From contig NZ_AP023189.1 in the NCBI RefSeq assembly GCF_012767755.2, positions 5,520,001 through 5,584,000 on the forward strand: a stretch of 64,000 nt of DNA, written 5' to 3'. How positions within the stretch are numbered: position 1 is the stretch's first letter; every line of letters starts with the position of its first letter. The notes below the pieces were generated by a model. That model did no database searches and had not been told where the DNA came from. It saw nothing but the letters and a program-made list of their open reading frames with translations. Position numbers and translations under genes: made by a program. This DNA comes from Pseudomonas tohonis (GTDB lineage: Bacteria; Pseudomonadota; Gammaproteobacteria; Pseudomonadales; Pseudomonadaceae). This document shows positions 8,671-16,664 of the stretch, in pieces.

Positions 8671-8791
8671 GCAATGGACTCCAGGGCAGTTTTTGGTATC
8701 GGCCGAGTTTCCTGCAGCCCGGCCCCGCCCTACAAGGAAGGCAGCGGGCATGAATGGTGGCTGATAACGCCAGGGGATGACTCCGGGGCCG

Positions 8792-9043
8792 TCACTCGAA
8801 GGGCATGAAGATCCGCCCCCGCGGCCGCAGCTTGAACAGCCACCAGCCATGAAAGGTGCAAAGCAGCGTCAGCGCCAGGCAGGACACGAACGCGCCCGCC
8901 GCCGCCCACCAGATGCGCGGGCTGCTCTCGTAGTAGCAGCCGTAGAACACCAGGCCGATGCTGCCCAGCAGGAGAAGAAACGCGAGGGGCCGCCCCGGGC
9001 CCTGGACGAAGGGGTGCAGCAACACCAGCAGCTTGTACAGCAT
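8792..9043 (-). CDS. Small membrane protein of unknown function
   Basis: This 83-residue protein has two hydrophobic segments (LAFLLLLGSIGLVFYGCYY and IWWAAAGAFVSCLALTLLCTF), so it is probably a two-helix inner-membrane protein. GGAG stands 7 bases before the ATG. No family is recognised. It sits alone between the SDR gene and the coupled hydrolase group, all on the same strand. Confidence 0.65.
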   Translation of the reverse strand: MLYKLLVLLHPFVQGPGRPLAFLLLLGSIGLVFYGCYYESSPRIWWAAAGAFVSCLALTLLCTFHGWWLFKLRPRGRIFMPFE

Positions 9044-9177
9044 GGCGATCTCCAGACGCCGGGCACGGGCCCGGCGAAACGTCGTTGAATGGAGTCGCGA
9101 TGCTAGGAGACCCGGCCAGCCGCGGCTGCCGGGGGATTCCGACAGGGGCTGACGGATGCCTCGGATAATCGACCGCC

Positions 9178-9708
9178 CTACGCCGGTCGGATCAGGCTCA
9201 GGTGGTCGTAGAGGTGCATCACATGGGCCCGGGCGTAGTCCGCAGGGTCCAGCGCGCCATAGGCGAAGTGGTCCCTGAGCTCGCCCCGGTAGCTGGCGAA
9301 ATCGGCGAAGGCCCGTTGCAGCCGGGCCAGCGCCTGGGCCTGGGATGCGGGCTGGTCGAGGGGCTGGGCCCCCGGAATCGCCTCGTCCAGCGCGTGGCGC
9401 ATGGCGCCGCGTGTCGCGAACACGCCGAAGGCCAGGGGCCCGACGCTGCCACGGAACCAGGCCGGCTTGAGTTCGGGGTAACCGCTCATGGAGTACTCGA
9501 TGCTCTGCGCGCAGTGGTTGAACACCTCGGCCGGGCTCCAGCCGCGAACGCTCACCAGCGCCCTGTCGGCCAGGCCCGCCAATACCCGCTGGGCGTCGGC
9601 CAGGTCGGTGGCGCCGGGCTGCGCTCCGCGGGGCAGCGCCCAGAAGCCGGCTCCGACACCGGCCACGCCGGCGACGGCGGTCAGTTTCAGCAGTTGCCGG
9701 CGCTTCAC
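9178..9708 (-). CDS. DUF1569-like exported protein
   Basis: The protein has 176 residues from a GTG at 9708. GGAGGT lies six bases upstream and the GTGA overlaps the stop of the preceding hydrolase, so translation is coupled. The N-terminus (MKRRQLLKLTAVAGVAGVGAGFWALPRG) has a twin-arginine-like basic patch and a hydrophobic core, suggesting export or membrane anchoring. The C-terminal part (FNHCAQSIEYSMSGYPELKPAWF to HVMHLYDHLSLIRPA) resembles DinB/DUF1569 helical bundles, which bind metal through histidines. Function is unknown. Confidence 0.8.
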   Translation of the reverse strand: MKRRQLLKLTAVAGVAGVGAGFWALPRGAQPGATDLADAQRVLAGLADRALVSVRGWSPAEVFNHCAQSIEYSMSGYPELKPAWFRGSVGPLAFGVFATRGAMRHALDEAIPGAQPLDQPASQAQALARLQRAFADFASYRGELRDHFAYGALDPADYARAHVMHLYDHLSLIRPA

Positions 9709-10589
9709 GAACGCACCTCCAGCCCCTGGCGGAAGGCCAGGTAGTGCTCCAGCACCGCTTCGGGCGCCTCGGTCTGCGGGTAGTGGCCGATGCCGTCGAG
9801 CAGCACGGTGTCCGGTTGCGGGATCAGCTCGCGGTAACGCGCCACCATGTGCGCCCCGGAGATCGGGTCCACCGCGCCGTCGATCACCCGCAGCGGCAAA
9901 CCGCCCTTCTGCATGGCGGCCACCCAGCGGTCGCGCTGCTCGCGCCGTTCGGGGATGTAGCGGATCAGCCGGTGCATGACGCGCGGCCCCTGCTGCTGGG
10001 CGATCAGGCTCCAGAAGTCGTCCAGTTCCGCCTCCGAAGGCTGGGTCGCGGGGCCGAACACCTTGCCGAAGTTGGCCCCCAGCTTGGCGCGGGAGAACCC
10101 ACGGCCGATCAGCGGCCCCAGGGGGCTGAGCAAGAGCTTCTGCACCAGCACCGGGCGGTGCGTCTCGGGGAACAGGCCGCCGTTGAGGAACACGCAACTG
10201 CCGAGCACGCAGCGCCCCTCGTGGTGCCGCGCCACCAGCTCCTGGGCGACGCTGTCGCCATAGTCGTGGGCCAGCAGGTGCACCGGCCCGGTGATGCCCA
10301 GGTGGCGCAGCAGCGCCAGTTGCAGGTCGGCCTGCTCCAGCAGCCGGTAGTCGTGGCCACGGGGCTTGTCGGAGTCGCCGAAACCGAGCATGTCGCAGGC
10401 GATCACCCGGTAGCGCTCGGCCAGCGGACCCCAGATGTAGTGCCAGTCCCAGGAGGCCGTGGGGAAGCCATGGATCAGCAGCAGCGGCTCGCCCTGCCCG
10501 GCTTCCCAGTAGCGGATGCGGTGGCGGTGGAACGGCAGGTCGCGTCCCTGGGCGCGCCAGTCGCCCAGGGGGATGCCCGGCAGGGCCAT
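9705..10589 (-). CDS. Alpha/beta hydrolase, haloalkane dehalogenase / epoxide hydrolase type
   Basis: This 294-residue alpha/beta hydrolase has HGFPTASWDW, a nucleophile elbow with aspartate (LLAHDYGDSVAQ) and a C-terminal GHYPQTEAP histidine. An Asp nucleophile is typical of haloalkane dehalogenases and epoxide hydrolases, rather than the serine of esterases. The ATG at 10589 shares one base with the stop of the upstream aldolase (TGATG), and its own stop overlaps the next start by four bases, so the three genes form a tightly coupled unit. The substrate is unknown. Confidence 0.85.
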   Translation of the reverse strand: MALPGIPLGDWRAQGRDLPFHRHRIRYWEAGQGEPLLLIHGFPTASWDWHYIWGPLAERYRVIACDMLGFGDSDKPRGHDYRLLEQADLQLALLRHLGITGPVHLLAHDYGDSVAQELVARHHEGRCVLGSCVFLNGGLFPETHRPVLVQKLLLSPLGPLIGRGFSRAKLGANFGKVFGPATQPSEAELDDFWSLIAQQQGPRVMHRLIRYIPERREQRDRWVAAMQKGGLPLRVIDGAVDPISGAHMVARYRELIPQPDTVLLDGIGHYPQTEAPEAVLEHYLAFRQGLEVRS

Positions 10590-11371
10590 CAGTCGCGGTA
10601 CCCGGGGTTCTGCAGGTCCAGCTTGCGTAGCAACGCCGGCCAGGGCAGCGCGCCGCCCATGCCGGAGGAGGTCTTCATCACGCCGGCGATCATCGCCCGG
10701 GCGCCGTCGAGGATCTGCCGCGGGATGTGGATGAGTTCGGCGCCGCCGCTCTGGGCCATCACCTGGATCTCGCAGGCGCGCTGCAGGGTGAACATGCCGA
10801 GGAAGGCGTCGGCGATGCTGCCGAAGGCGGTGAGCAGGCCGTGGTTGGGCAGGATCAGGAAGTTGGCGTTGCCCAGGTCGGCCTGCAGGCGGGCCTTCTC
10901 CTCGTGGTTCAGCGCCACGCCTTCGTACTGGTGGTAGGCCAGGCTGGCGAGCACGAACAGCGACTGCTGGGACAAGGGCAGCAGGCCCTGCTTCTGCGCC
11001 GAGACGGCGATGCCGGCGGGGGTGTGGATGTGCAGCACGCAGGCGGCGTCGTGGCGCACCTCGTGCACGGCGCTGTGGATGGTGTAGCCGGCCGGGTTGA
11101 TGTCGTAGGGGCTGTCCATCAGCTTGTTGCCGGCCAGGTCCACCTTCACCAGGCTGGAGGCGGTGATCTCGTGGAACATCAGCCCGTAGGGATTGATCAG
11201 GAAGTCCTCGGTGCCCGGCACCTTGGCGGAGATGTGGGTGAAGATCAGGTCGTCCCAGCCGTACAGGGCGATGAGCCGGTAGCAGGCGGCGAGGTCGACG
11301 CGGGTCTGCCACTCGGCGGCGGAGACCTGGTCCTTGACGGAGTTCGGGTGCAGGGGTTGGGCAGCGGTCAC
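10589..11371 (-). CDS. Class II aldolase/adducin family protein
   Basis: The protein has 260 residues with class II aldolase features: metal-binding HIHTPAG and the later histidine in ILPNHGLLT, plus WQTRVDLAACYRLIALYGWDDL at the start. Two GTG starts are possible. The one at 11371 is preferred because GAGGTG lies six bases upstream; the one at 11380 has no good ribosome site. Relatives cleave or epimerise sugar phosphates or act as decarboxylases, but many bacterial members are of unknown activity. It is first in the coupled aldolase-hydrolase-DUF1569 unit. Confidence 0.85.
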   Translation of the reverse strand: MTAAQPLHPNSVKDQVSAAEWQTRVDLAACYRLIALYGWDDLIFTHISAKVPGTEDFLINPYGLMFHEITASSLVKVDLAGNKLMDSPYDINPAGYTIHSAVHEVRHDAACVLHIHTPAGIAVSAQKQGLLPLSQQSLFVLASLAYHQYEGVALNHEEKARLQADLGNANFLILPNHGLLTAFGSIADAFLGMFTLQRACEIQVMAQSGGAELIHIPRQILDGARAMIAGVMKTSSGMGGALPWPALLRKLDLQNPGYRD

Positions 11372-11472
11372 GGCGATCACCTCGGTTCTTGTTGTGTGCG
11401 ATGACCCAGGAGTCTAGCGAGGGTGCGGCGATCCGATAGTCGCCTTGGCAGCCAACCGAATGACCGCAGGAG

Positions 11473-12159
11473 TCAGAGCAGCAACGCCACCACAGGCGCG
11501 GCGAAGAGGTTGAGCAGGCCCATCAGCACCATCACCAGGCCGGCCACGGTGCCCTCCTCGCGGCCCACCTCCTGGGCCCGGCTGACGCCCGCGCCGTGGG
11601 CGCCGACGCCGAACAGCGCACCCCGTGCCAGCGTGCTGCGCAGGGGCAGCCAGCGGATCAGCAGGCTGCCGGCCAGGGCGCCGAAGACGCCGGTGATCAT
11701 CACGAACACCGCGGTGAGCTCCGGCACGCCACCCAGCCCCTGGGCCAGCGGCATGGCGAAGGGTGTGGTGATCGAGCGCGGCACCAGCGACAGGCTCACC
11801 GAGCTCTCCAGGGCCAGCGCGTGGGCCAGCCACCAGGAACTGGCGATGGCGACGCTGCTGCCCATGAGCATGCCCAGGGACAACGCCGGCCAGTGCCGCG
11901 CCAGCAGGGCGCGCTGCTGCCAGATGGGCACGGCGAAGGCCACGGTGGCCGGGCCGAGCAGCAGCATCAGCCAGTGGGTGGCGCCGGAATACTCGGCGTA
12001 GCCGGTGTGCAGCGGCACCGCCACGGCGAGCAGCAGCGCCGGCACCAGGATCAGCGGCGACAGCAGGTAGCGCCCGCTGCGCCGATACAGCCAACGGCTG
12101 AGCAGGTAGCCGCCCAGGGTCAGCGCCAGCCAGAACCAGGACATGGGCTCAATGTTCAC
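11473..12159 (-). CDS. LrgB/CidB family membrane protein
   Basis: This 228-residue polytopic inner-membrane protein has the LrgB signature (SVSLSLVPRSITTPFAMPLAQGLGG and FGVGAHGAGVSRAQEVG). A GTG at 12159 with GGAG upstream is chosen; it overlaps the end of the LrgA gene by 11 bases, so the pair is coupled. An ATG at 12144 is an alternative. LrgAB/CidAB pairs are holin-like proteins connected with murein hydrolase control and, in some bacteria, with export of pyruvate or glycolate. The divergent LysR gene is the likely regulator. Confidence 0.9.
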   Translation of the reverse strand: MNIEPMSWFWLALTLGGYLLSRWLYRRSGRYLLSPLILVPALLLAVAVPLHTGYAEYSGATHWLMLLLGPATVAFAVPIWQQRALLARHWPALSLGMLMGSSVAIASSWWLAHALALESSVSLSLVPRSITTPFAMPLAQGLGGVPELTAVFVMITGVFGALAGSLLIRWLPLRSTLARGALFGVGAHGAGVSRAQEVGREEGTVAGLVMVLMGLLNLFAAPVVALLL

Positions 12160-12529
12160 GGCTGTCGCTCCAGCGGCAGACGAATTCGACGGTCAGTGCG
12201 GTGGCGAGCATCACCAGCAGGGTGCTGGCGCCTATCACCAGGAGGATGCGCCAGCCCTCGCTGCGCAGCAGGGCGCCGTAGTCCAGCAGGCTCATCAGGG
12301 CGGGGATGAAGAACAGCAGCATCTCCGCCATCAGCAGGCCGGCGCCCAGTTGCAACGCGGCCGGCTGCACCCGGCCGCTGGCGAAGGCGGCGAGCAAGAG
12401 ACCGAGGCCGATCACCCCGCCCGGAATCGGCCAGGCGAGCCAGGTGGCGATCTGGCAACCGAGGACGTAGAGGCCGATGAGCACGGCGAGCTGCAGGCAA
12501 AGGCGGGAAAGGTGCACGAGACGAGGCAT
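12149..12529 (-). CDS. CidA/LrgA family holin-like protein
   Basis: This 126-residue protein has four hydrophobic segments and the CidA/LrgA signature (ATWLAWPIPGGVIGLGLLL, AEMLLFFIPALMSLLDY). GGAG lies upstream of the ATG. It is the first gene of the two-gene operon with LrgB and is divergent from a LysR regulator, the usual cid arrangement. Confidence 0.9.
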   Translation of the reverse strand: MPRLVHLSRLCLQLAVLIGLYVLGCQIATWLAWPIPGGVIGLGLLLAAFASGRVQPAALQLGAGLLMAEMLLFFIPALMSLLDYGALLRSEGWRILLVIGASTLLVMLATALTVEFVCRWSDSREH

Positions 12530-12592
12530 GGCGGGCGACTCCGGGACTGGTCACCAGCTTAGGGCGGCGCCTATCATCCCAAAAGCGAATTG

Positions 12593-12613
12593 TTCGACTT
12601 GCAGCCATTCGAA
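12593..12613. promoter_or_regulatory. Probable LysR-type box between lrgA-like and lysR genes
   Basis: The arms TTCGA (12593-12597) and TCGAA (12609-12613) are separated by 11 bases, fitting the T-N11-A dyad of LysR operators. It lies 15 bases before the LysR start and 64 bases before the LrgA start, placed for control of both. Confidence 0.5.
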
Positions 12614-12627
12614 ACTGGAATACTTCA

Positions 12628-13518
12628 ATGGAATTCAACCAGCTCCGCAGCTTCGTCGAGGTCGTCCGCCAGGGCGGCTTCACCCAGGCCGGGCGTGCCC
12701 TGCATGCCACCCAGTCGACCATCAGCAAGCAGGTCGCGCAGTTGGAACAGCGTCTCGACGTGCAACTGCTCGAACGCAACGGCCCGCACCTGCGCCTCAC
12801 CGAGGCCGGCGCGCTGGTGCTGCGCCGCGCCGAGGAGATGCTGCGCCTGCGCCAGGACCTGCAGAGCGAGCTGCACGACCTCAGCCAGCTGAAACGCGGC
12901 GAGTTGCGCCTGGGCCTGCCGCTGCTGGGGGGCGAGGTGCTGTTCGCCGAGCTGTTCAGCGAATACCGGCGGCGCTACCCGAACATCAACGTGCACCTCG
13001 CCGAGGGCGGCAGCAAGCTGCTGGAGCAGGCCATCCTGCAGGGCGATCTGGAACTCAGCGGCAGCCTCACGCCCACCGATCCGGCGTTCGACCACCAGCC
13101 GTTCTGCAACGAGCCGCTGGACGTGCTGCTGCCGGCCGACCACCCGCTGCACGACCAGCAAAGCCTGGCCCTGGCGCAGCTCGCCGACTCGGCCTTCCTG
13201 CTCTACCAGCAGAGCTTCACCCTCAACGACCGCCTGCTGCAGGCCTGCAAGCAGGCCGGCTTCACCCCGCGCGAGGCCGGGCGCAGCGGCCAGGCGGATT
13301 TCCTCGCCGCGCTGGTGGCGGCCGGACAGGGGGTGGTGCTGCTGCCGCGCATCGTCGCCCGCCAGCTGGAACGGCCGGGGATCATCCGGCTGCCCCTGCG
13401 CGAACCGGACCTGCGCTGGGACATCGCCTTCGTCTGGCGACGCGGCGGCTACCTGTCGAAGGCGGCGCAGGCCTGGCTGGCGTTGTTGCGTGAGAAGGGA
13501 CCGCTGGCCAGGCCCTGA
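12628..13518 (+). CDS. LysR family transcriptional regulator (CidR-like position)
   Basis: The protein has 296 residues with the LysR HTH at the N-terminus (MEFNQLRSFVEVVRQGGFTQAGRALHATQSTISKQVAQLEQRL) followed by a substrate-binding-like domain. It is divergent from the LrgA-LrgB pair, with a dyad in between, so it most likely controls that pair as CidR does in other bacteria. The inducer is unknown; acetate or pyruvate metabolism is typical for CidR relatives. Confidence 0.88.
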   Translation: MEFNQLRSFVEVVRQGGFTQAGRALHATQSTISKQVAQLEQRLDVQLLERNGPHLRLTEAGALVLRRAEEMLRLRQDLQSELHDLSQLKRGELRLGLPLLGGEVLFAELFSEYRRRYPNINVHLAEGGSKLLEQAILQGDLELSGSLTPTDPAFDHQPFCNEPLDVLLPADHPLHDQQSLALAQLADSAFLLYQQSFTLNDRLLQACKQAGFTPREAGRSGQADFLAALVAAGQGVVLLPRIVARQLERPGIIRLPLREPDLRWDIAFVWRRGGYLSKAAQAWLALLREKGPLARP

Positions 13519-13540
13519 CCGAGCCGTGGCCGCGGAAGGA

Positions 13541-13993
13541 TCAGGCGCCGCGCAGGGCCTGGATGAGCCCGGCGATCCAAGGCTCGGCGTCGACTTCGGG
13601 GGTCACGGTCTCGCTGGAGTCCACGCGCAGCATCTCCACGACTTCACGGATGCCCAGCTCGGCGTAGAGCTCGCGCACCTGCTCGCCACCCCCGCAGAAC
13701 AGGTCGTAGCTGGAGTCGCCCAGGGCCAGCACGGCGCCGGGGCGGCCACGCCAGTCGGGGAGCTGGTCACGGATGCTGTGGTAGAGCGGCAGCAGGTTGT
13801 CCGGCAGTTCGCCCATGCCGGTGGTCGAGGTCACGGTGAGGAAGGCGTCCGGGGCGAAGGCCTTGAGCTCGTCGAGCCCCATGTGGGCCTTGTGCCAGGC
13901 CTCGAAACCGGCGGCCTTGAGCAGGCGCTCGGCATGGCGGGCAACTTCTTCGGCGGTGCCATAGACCGACCCGGAGAGAATGGCGACTTTCAT
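13541..13993 (-). CDS. Flavodoxin-like FMN protein (MioC type)
   Basis: This 150-residue short-chain flavodoxin has FMN phosphate loop SGSVYGTAEE, the 60s loop STTGMGELPDN and the 90s loop GDSSYDLFCGGGEQ. It is probably a cytosolic one-electron or two-electron carrier; its partner is unknown. It is divergent from the LOV photoreceptor gene with a 102-base gap. Confidence 0.9.
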   Translation of the reverse strand: MKVAILSGSVYGTAEEVARHAERLLKAAGFEAWHKAHMGLDELKAFAPDAFLTVTSTTGMGELPDNLLPLYHSIRDQLPDWRGRPGAVLALGDSSYDLFCGGGEQVRELYAELGIREVVEMLRVDSSETVTPEVDAEPWIAGLIQALRGA

Positions 13994-14095
13994 GACAACT
14001 CCTGAAACGTTGGCAAACGGCGCGCATTATGCCGCAAGTGGAAAGCCTGGGCCGATGTCTTAGAATCTCGGAGCCACCGAACCGAGAGCCACTAC

Positions 14096-14539
14096 ATGAT
14101 CAACGCCAAGCTGCTGCAACTGGTGATCGATGCGTCCAACGACGGCATTGTCGTCGCCGAGCAGGAGGGCGAGGACAACATCCTCATCTACGCCAACCGC
14201 GCCTTCGAGCAACTCACCGGCTACGCCCGCGACGACATCCTCTATCAGGACTGCCGTTTCCTGCAGGGAGAGGACCGCGACCAGGTCGCCCTCGCCGCCA
14301 TCCGCCAGGCGATTCGCAAGGGCGAACCGTGCCGGCAGATCGTGCGCAACTACCGCAAGGACGGCAGCCCCTTCTGGAACGAGCTGTCGATCACCCCCGT
14401 GTTCAACGAGGGTGACCAGTTGACCTATTTCATCGGCATCCAGAAGAACGTCACGCCCGAGATCGAGGCACGGCAGCGTGTCCGCGAGCTGGAGGCGGAA
14501 GTGGCGGCCTTGAAGGCGGAGCTGGCGGCCAAGGGCTGA
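14096..14539 (+). CDS. Short LOV blue-light photoreceptor
   Basis: This 147-residue protein is a single LOV domain with a C-terminal coiled coil (ARQRVRELEAEVAALKAELAAKG). The flavin-adduct cysteine is present at residue 53 in YQDCRFLQGEDRDQ, with the FMN-binding NYRKDGSPFWNELSITPV and YFIGIQKNV strands. It closely resembles the PpSB1/PpSB2-LOV proteins of P. putida, which have no effector domain. In P. putida those genes sit beside MerR-type pplR genes and are needed for light induction; here a MerR/LitR-type gene is the convergent neighbour. It is followed by a strong terminator. It probably signals blue light to that regulator by direct contact (inferred). Confidence 0.93.
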   Translation: MINAKLLQLVIDASNDGIVVAEQEGEDNILIYANRAFEQLTGYARDDILYQDCRFLQGEDRDQVALAAIRQAIRKGEPCRQIVRNYRKDGSPFWNELSITPVFNEGDQLTYFIGIQKNVTPEIEARQRVRELEAEVAALKAELAAKG

Positions 14540-14557
14540 GCTGCCGAGCCGGAACGA

Positions 14558-14584
14558 GACGCCCCGCGCGAGGCGGGGCGTCTT
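14558..14584 (+). terminator. Terminator of the LOV gene
   Basis: A ten-base stem GACGCCCCGC/GCGGGGCGTC with a 5-base loop, followed by TT, lies 18 bases after the LOV stop codon. Confidence 0.85.
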
Positions 14585-14674
14585 GTGGGAATAAAAGACC
14601 GGCGGCCGAAGAGGAACAAGGAGGGGGACGCGTTGGCGGCCGGTTGCGCAGTTGGAAGGCTCACCACCAATTCT

Positions 14675-14697
14675 TGTACATAAAATAGATTTGTACA
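14675..14697. promoter_or_regulatory. Paired TGTACA boxes (PplR-type site) between convergent genes
   Basis: TGTACA occurs at 14675-14680 and again at 14692-14697, 17 bases start to start, in a locally AT-rich patch. The spacing and sequence equal those of the pair at 16548-16570. It resembles the reported PplR1 direct repeat of P. putida, although the gap here is 11 bases rather than the 12 recalled. It lies 35 bases beyond the 3' end of the MerR gene, not upstream of any start codon. Confidence 0.6.
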
Positions 14698-14731
14698 GGA
14701 ATCGCATCGAAAATTTTTAGACCGCGTCGAA

Positions 14732-15682
14732 TCAGGTGTCCAGGTGCCCCGCGAGGAACTGCGCCAGGCGCCGCTGCATCGAGCGGCCGTCGCTGCCCAG
14801 GCAGGCGACGGGCGAGCCATCGAGGCTGTCCCCCAGGAGGTACGCCGCCTCACCGGCCAGGGCCAGGGGGCAATCGAGGGTCAGGGCCAGACGTGACAGG
14901 CGGCTGGCCGCATCGTCCTGCGGCGGGTGGTTGGAGAAGAGCACCAGCGCCTGGGGCCGCATCTTCTCGCAGACCAGCGCCAGCTCCTGGAGGGGTTGCT
15001 CGAGCCCCAGGACGCTGACCGCCACCTCATCGCTGCCCATCAACAGGCCGGCCACCAGCAGCTCCAGTTCGCGGCATTCGCCGGGAATGGGCGCCAGCAG
15101 CACACGGTCATCGGCGAGATTGCGCGCCAGCTGCAGGCGCTGCAGCACCCGCGCGCGCAGGAAGGCGTCGAGGAAGGCCCATTCGCTGGCCGCGCCGTAT
15201 TCATCCTGGCGCAGCAATAGGTCGCGCCACACCGGCATGAGGACATCCTGGAACGCCACCGGGACCGGGTAGGTGGAGAACACCTGGCCGTAGAGACGCT
15301 CCACGCCCGCTTCGTCGAAGCTCGCCAGGACCCGGCGCAGCTGCGCCTGGAGTTCGACCCACTCGGCGCTCGCCACGCCCTGGTAGGCCGGCACCGCCGG
15401 TGCCTTGGCCTGGGCGCTGCGGGCCAGGATGGTGCCCACCTTGCTCACCGCGACGCCGCGGTCCATCCAGGCGAGGATGTTGCGCACCGCCTCGATGTCG
15501 GCGAAGGAATAGAGGCGATGGCCGCTGTCGGTGCGGGTCGGCTTGATCAGGCCATAGCGTCGCTCCCACGCACGCAGGGTGACCGGGTTGACGCCAGTGA
15601 GGCGGGAAACCTCGCGGATGGGGAACAGTTCTTCCTGCTGCATGGCGATATCGGCCTGAGGGGCGGCGGCGGGTTCGATCAT
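14732..15682 (-). CDS. MerR family regulator, class II LitR/CarH type (PplR-like)
   Basis: The protein has 316 residues. A MerR HTH occupies about residues 18-85 (LFPIREVSRLTGVNPVTLRAWERRYGLI, then GHRLYSFADIEAVRNILAWMDRG), followed by a cobalamin-binding-like domain (PVPVAFQDVLMPVWRDLL, then PIPGECRELELLVAGLLMGSDEVAVSVLG). The two histidines that hold adenosylcobalamin in CarH/LitR are absent: the E-x-H position reads ECRE, and the EH motif reads SEW. This marks class II LitR proteins, which work with a LOV partner instead of B12. The adjacent LOV gene fits. An ATG at 15643 is an alternative start; neither has a strong ribosome site. Confidence 0.88.
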   Translation of the reverse strand: MIEPAAAPQADIAMQQEELFPIREVSRLTGVNPVTLRAWERRYGLIKPTRTDSGHRLYSFADIEAVRNILAWMDRGVAVSKVGTILARSAQAKAPAVPAYQGVASAEWVELQAQLRRVLASFDEAGVERLYGQVFSTYPVPVAFQDVLMPVWRDLLLRQDEYGAASEWAFLDAFLRARVLQRLQLARNLADDRVLLAPIPGECRELELLVAGLLMGSDEVAVSVLGLEQPLQELALVCEKMRPQALVLFSNHPPQDDAASRLSRLALTLDCPLALAGEAAYLLGDSLDGSPVACLGSDGRSMQRRLAQFLAGHLDT

Positions 15683-15891
15683 GATCGGCTGCGGTGGATG
15701 GACGATGCGGCTGAGTTTAACCCAGCACGGGCCTTACGCTCGAATGCATGTCTGACGGGCGGGCGCACCAGCCTGGTGCGATGTGCGCCAGCCGACGCGG
15801 CGCCAGCGACCGGCTGTCCGCCTGCAACCCGCGAGGAGACGTACCCCTGGAGATTTTTGGCGAATCCGGAATAATCCTTGCCTCTTCGAAT

Positions 15892-15917
15892 ACGCAGCCC
15901 ATCACCCCGGGCTGCGT
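15892..15917. other. Hairpin in the leader of the ABM-domain gene
   Basis: Nine-base arms ACGCAGCCC/GGGCTGCGT enclose an 8-base loop, about 50 bases before the ABM start codon, in the otherwise featureless 283-base gap after the MerR start. There is no T-run, so it is more likely a leader structure than a terminator. Confidence 0.35.
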
Positions 15918-15965
15918 TTCGCGCCCCGCCTACCCGGCCGGGTGCCCGTTCAGTGGAGATACACG

Positions 15966-16535
15966 ATGTCTGCCGACCCCGTCACCCTCATGGTGGCGCG
16001 CCGCGTTTCCCGCGAGCGCTATTCCGATTTCATGGCCTGGCTGCGCGAAGGCGAGCAACTGGCTGCCGACTTCCCCGGCTACCTCGGCTCCGGCGTGCTC
16101 GCGCCGCCTCCTGAAGACGACGAATTCCAGATGATCTTCCGCTTTGCGGACGAGTCGACCCTGTCGGCCTGGGAGCACTCCGCTTCGCGCCGCGCCTGGC
16201 TGGAGCGCGGCGCCGGCCTCTTCGAGCAGCCCCATGAACACCGCGCCCTGGGCCTGGACGCCTGGTTCGGCAGTGCCGATCGCCGCCCGCCACGCTGGAA
16301 GCAGAGCGTGGCCATCTGGCTGGCGTTCTTCCCGGTGTCGCTGGGTTTCAACCTGTGCTTCGGTCCCTGGCTGGCCGACCTGCCGCTGGTCCTGCGCATC
16401 TTCCTCAGCACCCTGGCGCTGACGCCGCTGATGACCTACTGGTTCATCCCGCTGTCCACCCGCCTGCTGGCCCTCTGGCTCAACGCACCCGCCCCCCGCA
16501 CCCGCCGCCCGGGCGCCACCGCTCCCTCGCGATAA
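15966..16535 (+). CDS. Antibiotic-biosynthesis-monooxygenase (ABM) domain protein with C-terminal membrane helices
   Basis: The protein has 189 residues from ATG 15966 with GGAG seven bases upstream. Residues 1-95 form an ABM-type ferredoxin-like domain (VTLMVARRVSRERYSDFMAWLREGEQL, then FQMIFRFADESTLSAWEHS). Two hydrophobic helices follow (VAIWLAFFPVSLGFNLCFGPWL and ILRIF-type segment to YWFIPLSTRLLALWL). Such ABM-membrane proteins are common and uncharacterised. It lies between the light regulator and the pterin operon, and the paired TGTACA boxes follow its stop codon. It may belong to the same response; that is inference from position. Confidence 0.8.
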   Translation: MSADPVTLMVARRVSRERYSDFMAWLREGEQLAADFPGYLGSGVLAPPPEDDEFQMIFRFADESTLSAWEHSASRRAWLERGAGLFEQPHEHRALGLDAWFGSADRRPPRWKQSVAIWLAFFPVSLGFNLCFGPWLADLPLVLRIFLSTLALTPLMTYWFIPLSTRLLALWLNAPAPRTRRPGATAPSR

Positions 16536-16547
16536 CGTCACAAAGGT

Positions 16548-16570
16548 TGTACAGGCACAACACCTGTACA
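16548..16570. promoter_or_regulatory. Paired TGTACA boxes within a perfect palindrome upstream of folM
   Basis: TGTACA at 16548-16553 and 16565-16570 have an 11-base gap. The surrounding arms GGTTGTACAGG (16545-16555) and CCTGTACAACC (16563-16573) form a perfect inverted repeat with a 7-base centre. This matches the PplR-type light box in sequence. A possible -10 element TATAAC lies at 16595-16600. It is about 170 bases before the folM start. Confidence 0.65.
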
Positions 16571-16664
16571 ACCACGAAACGCGCCCACCTTCTCTATAAC
16601 CCCACATAAATCAAGGCCTTGACTGAAATAGCAGTCGGAATTCGTATTTTTGGGGCGCCAACAA

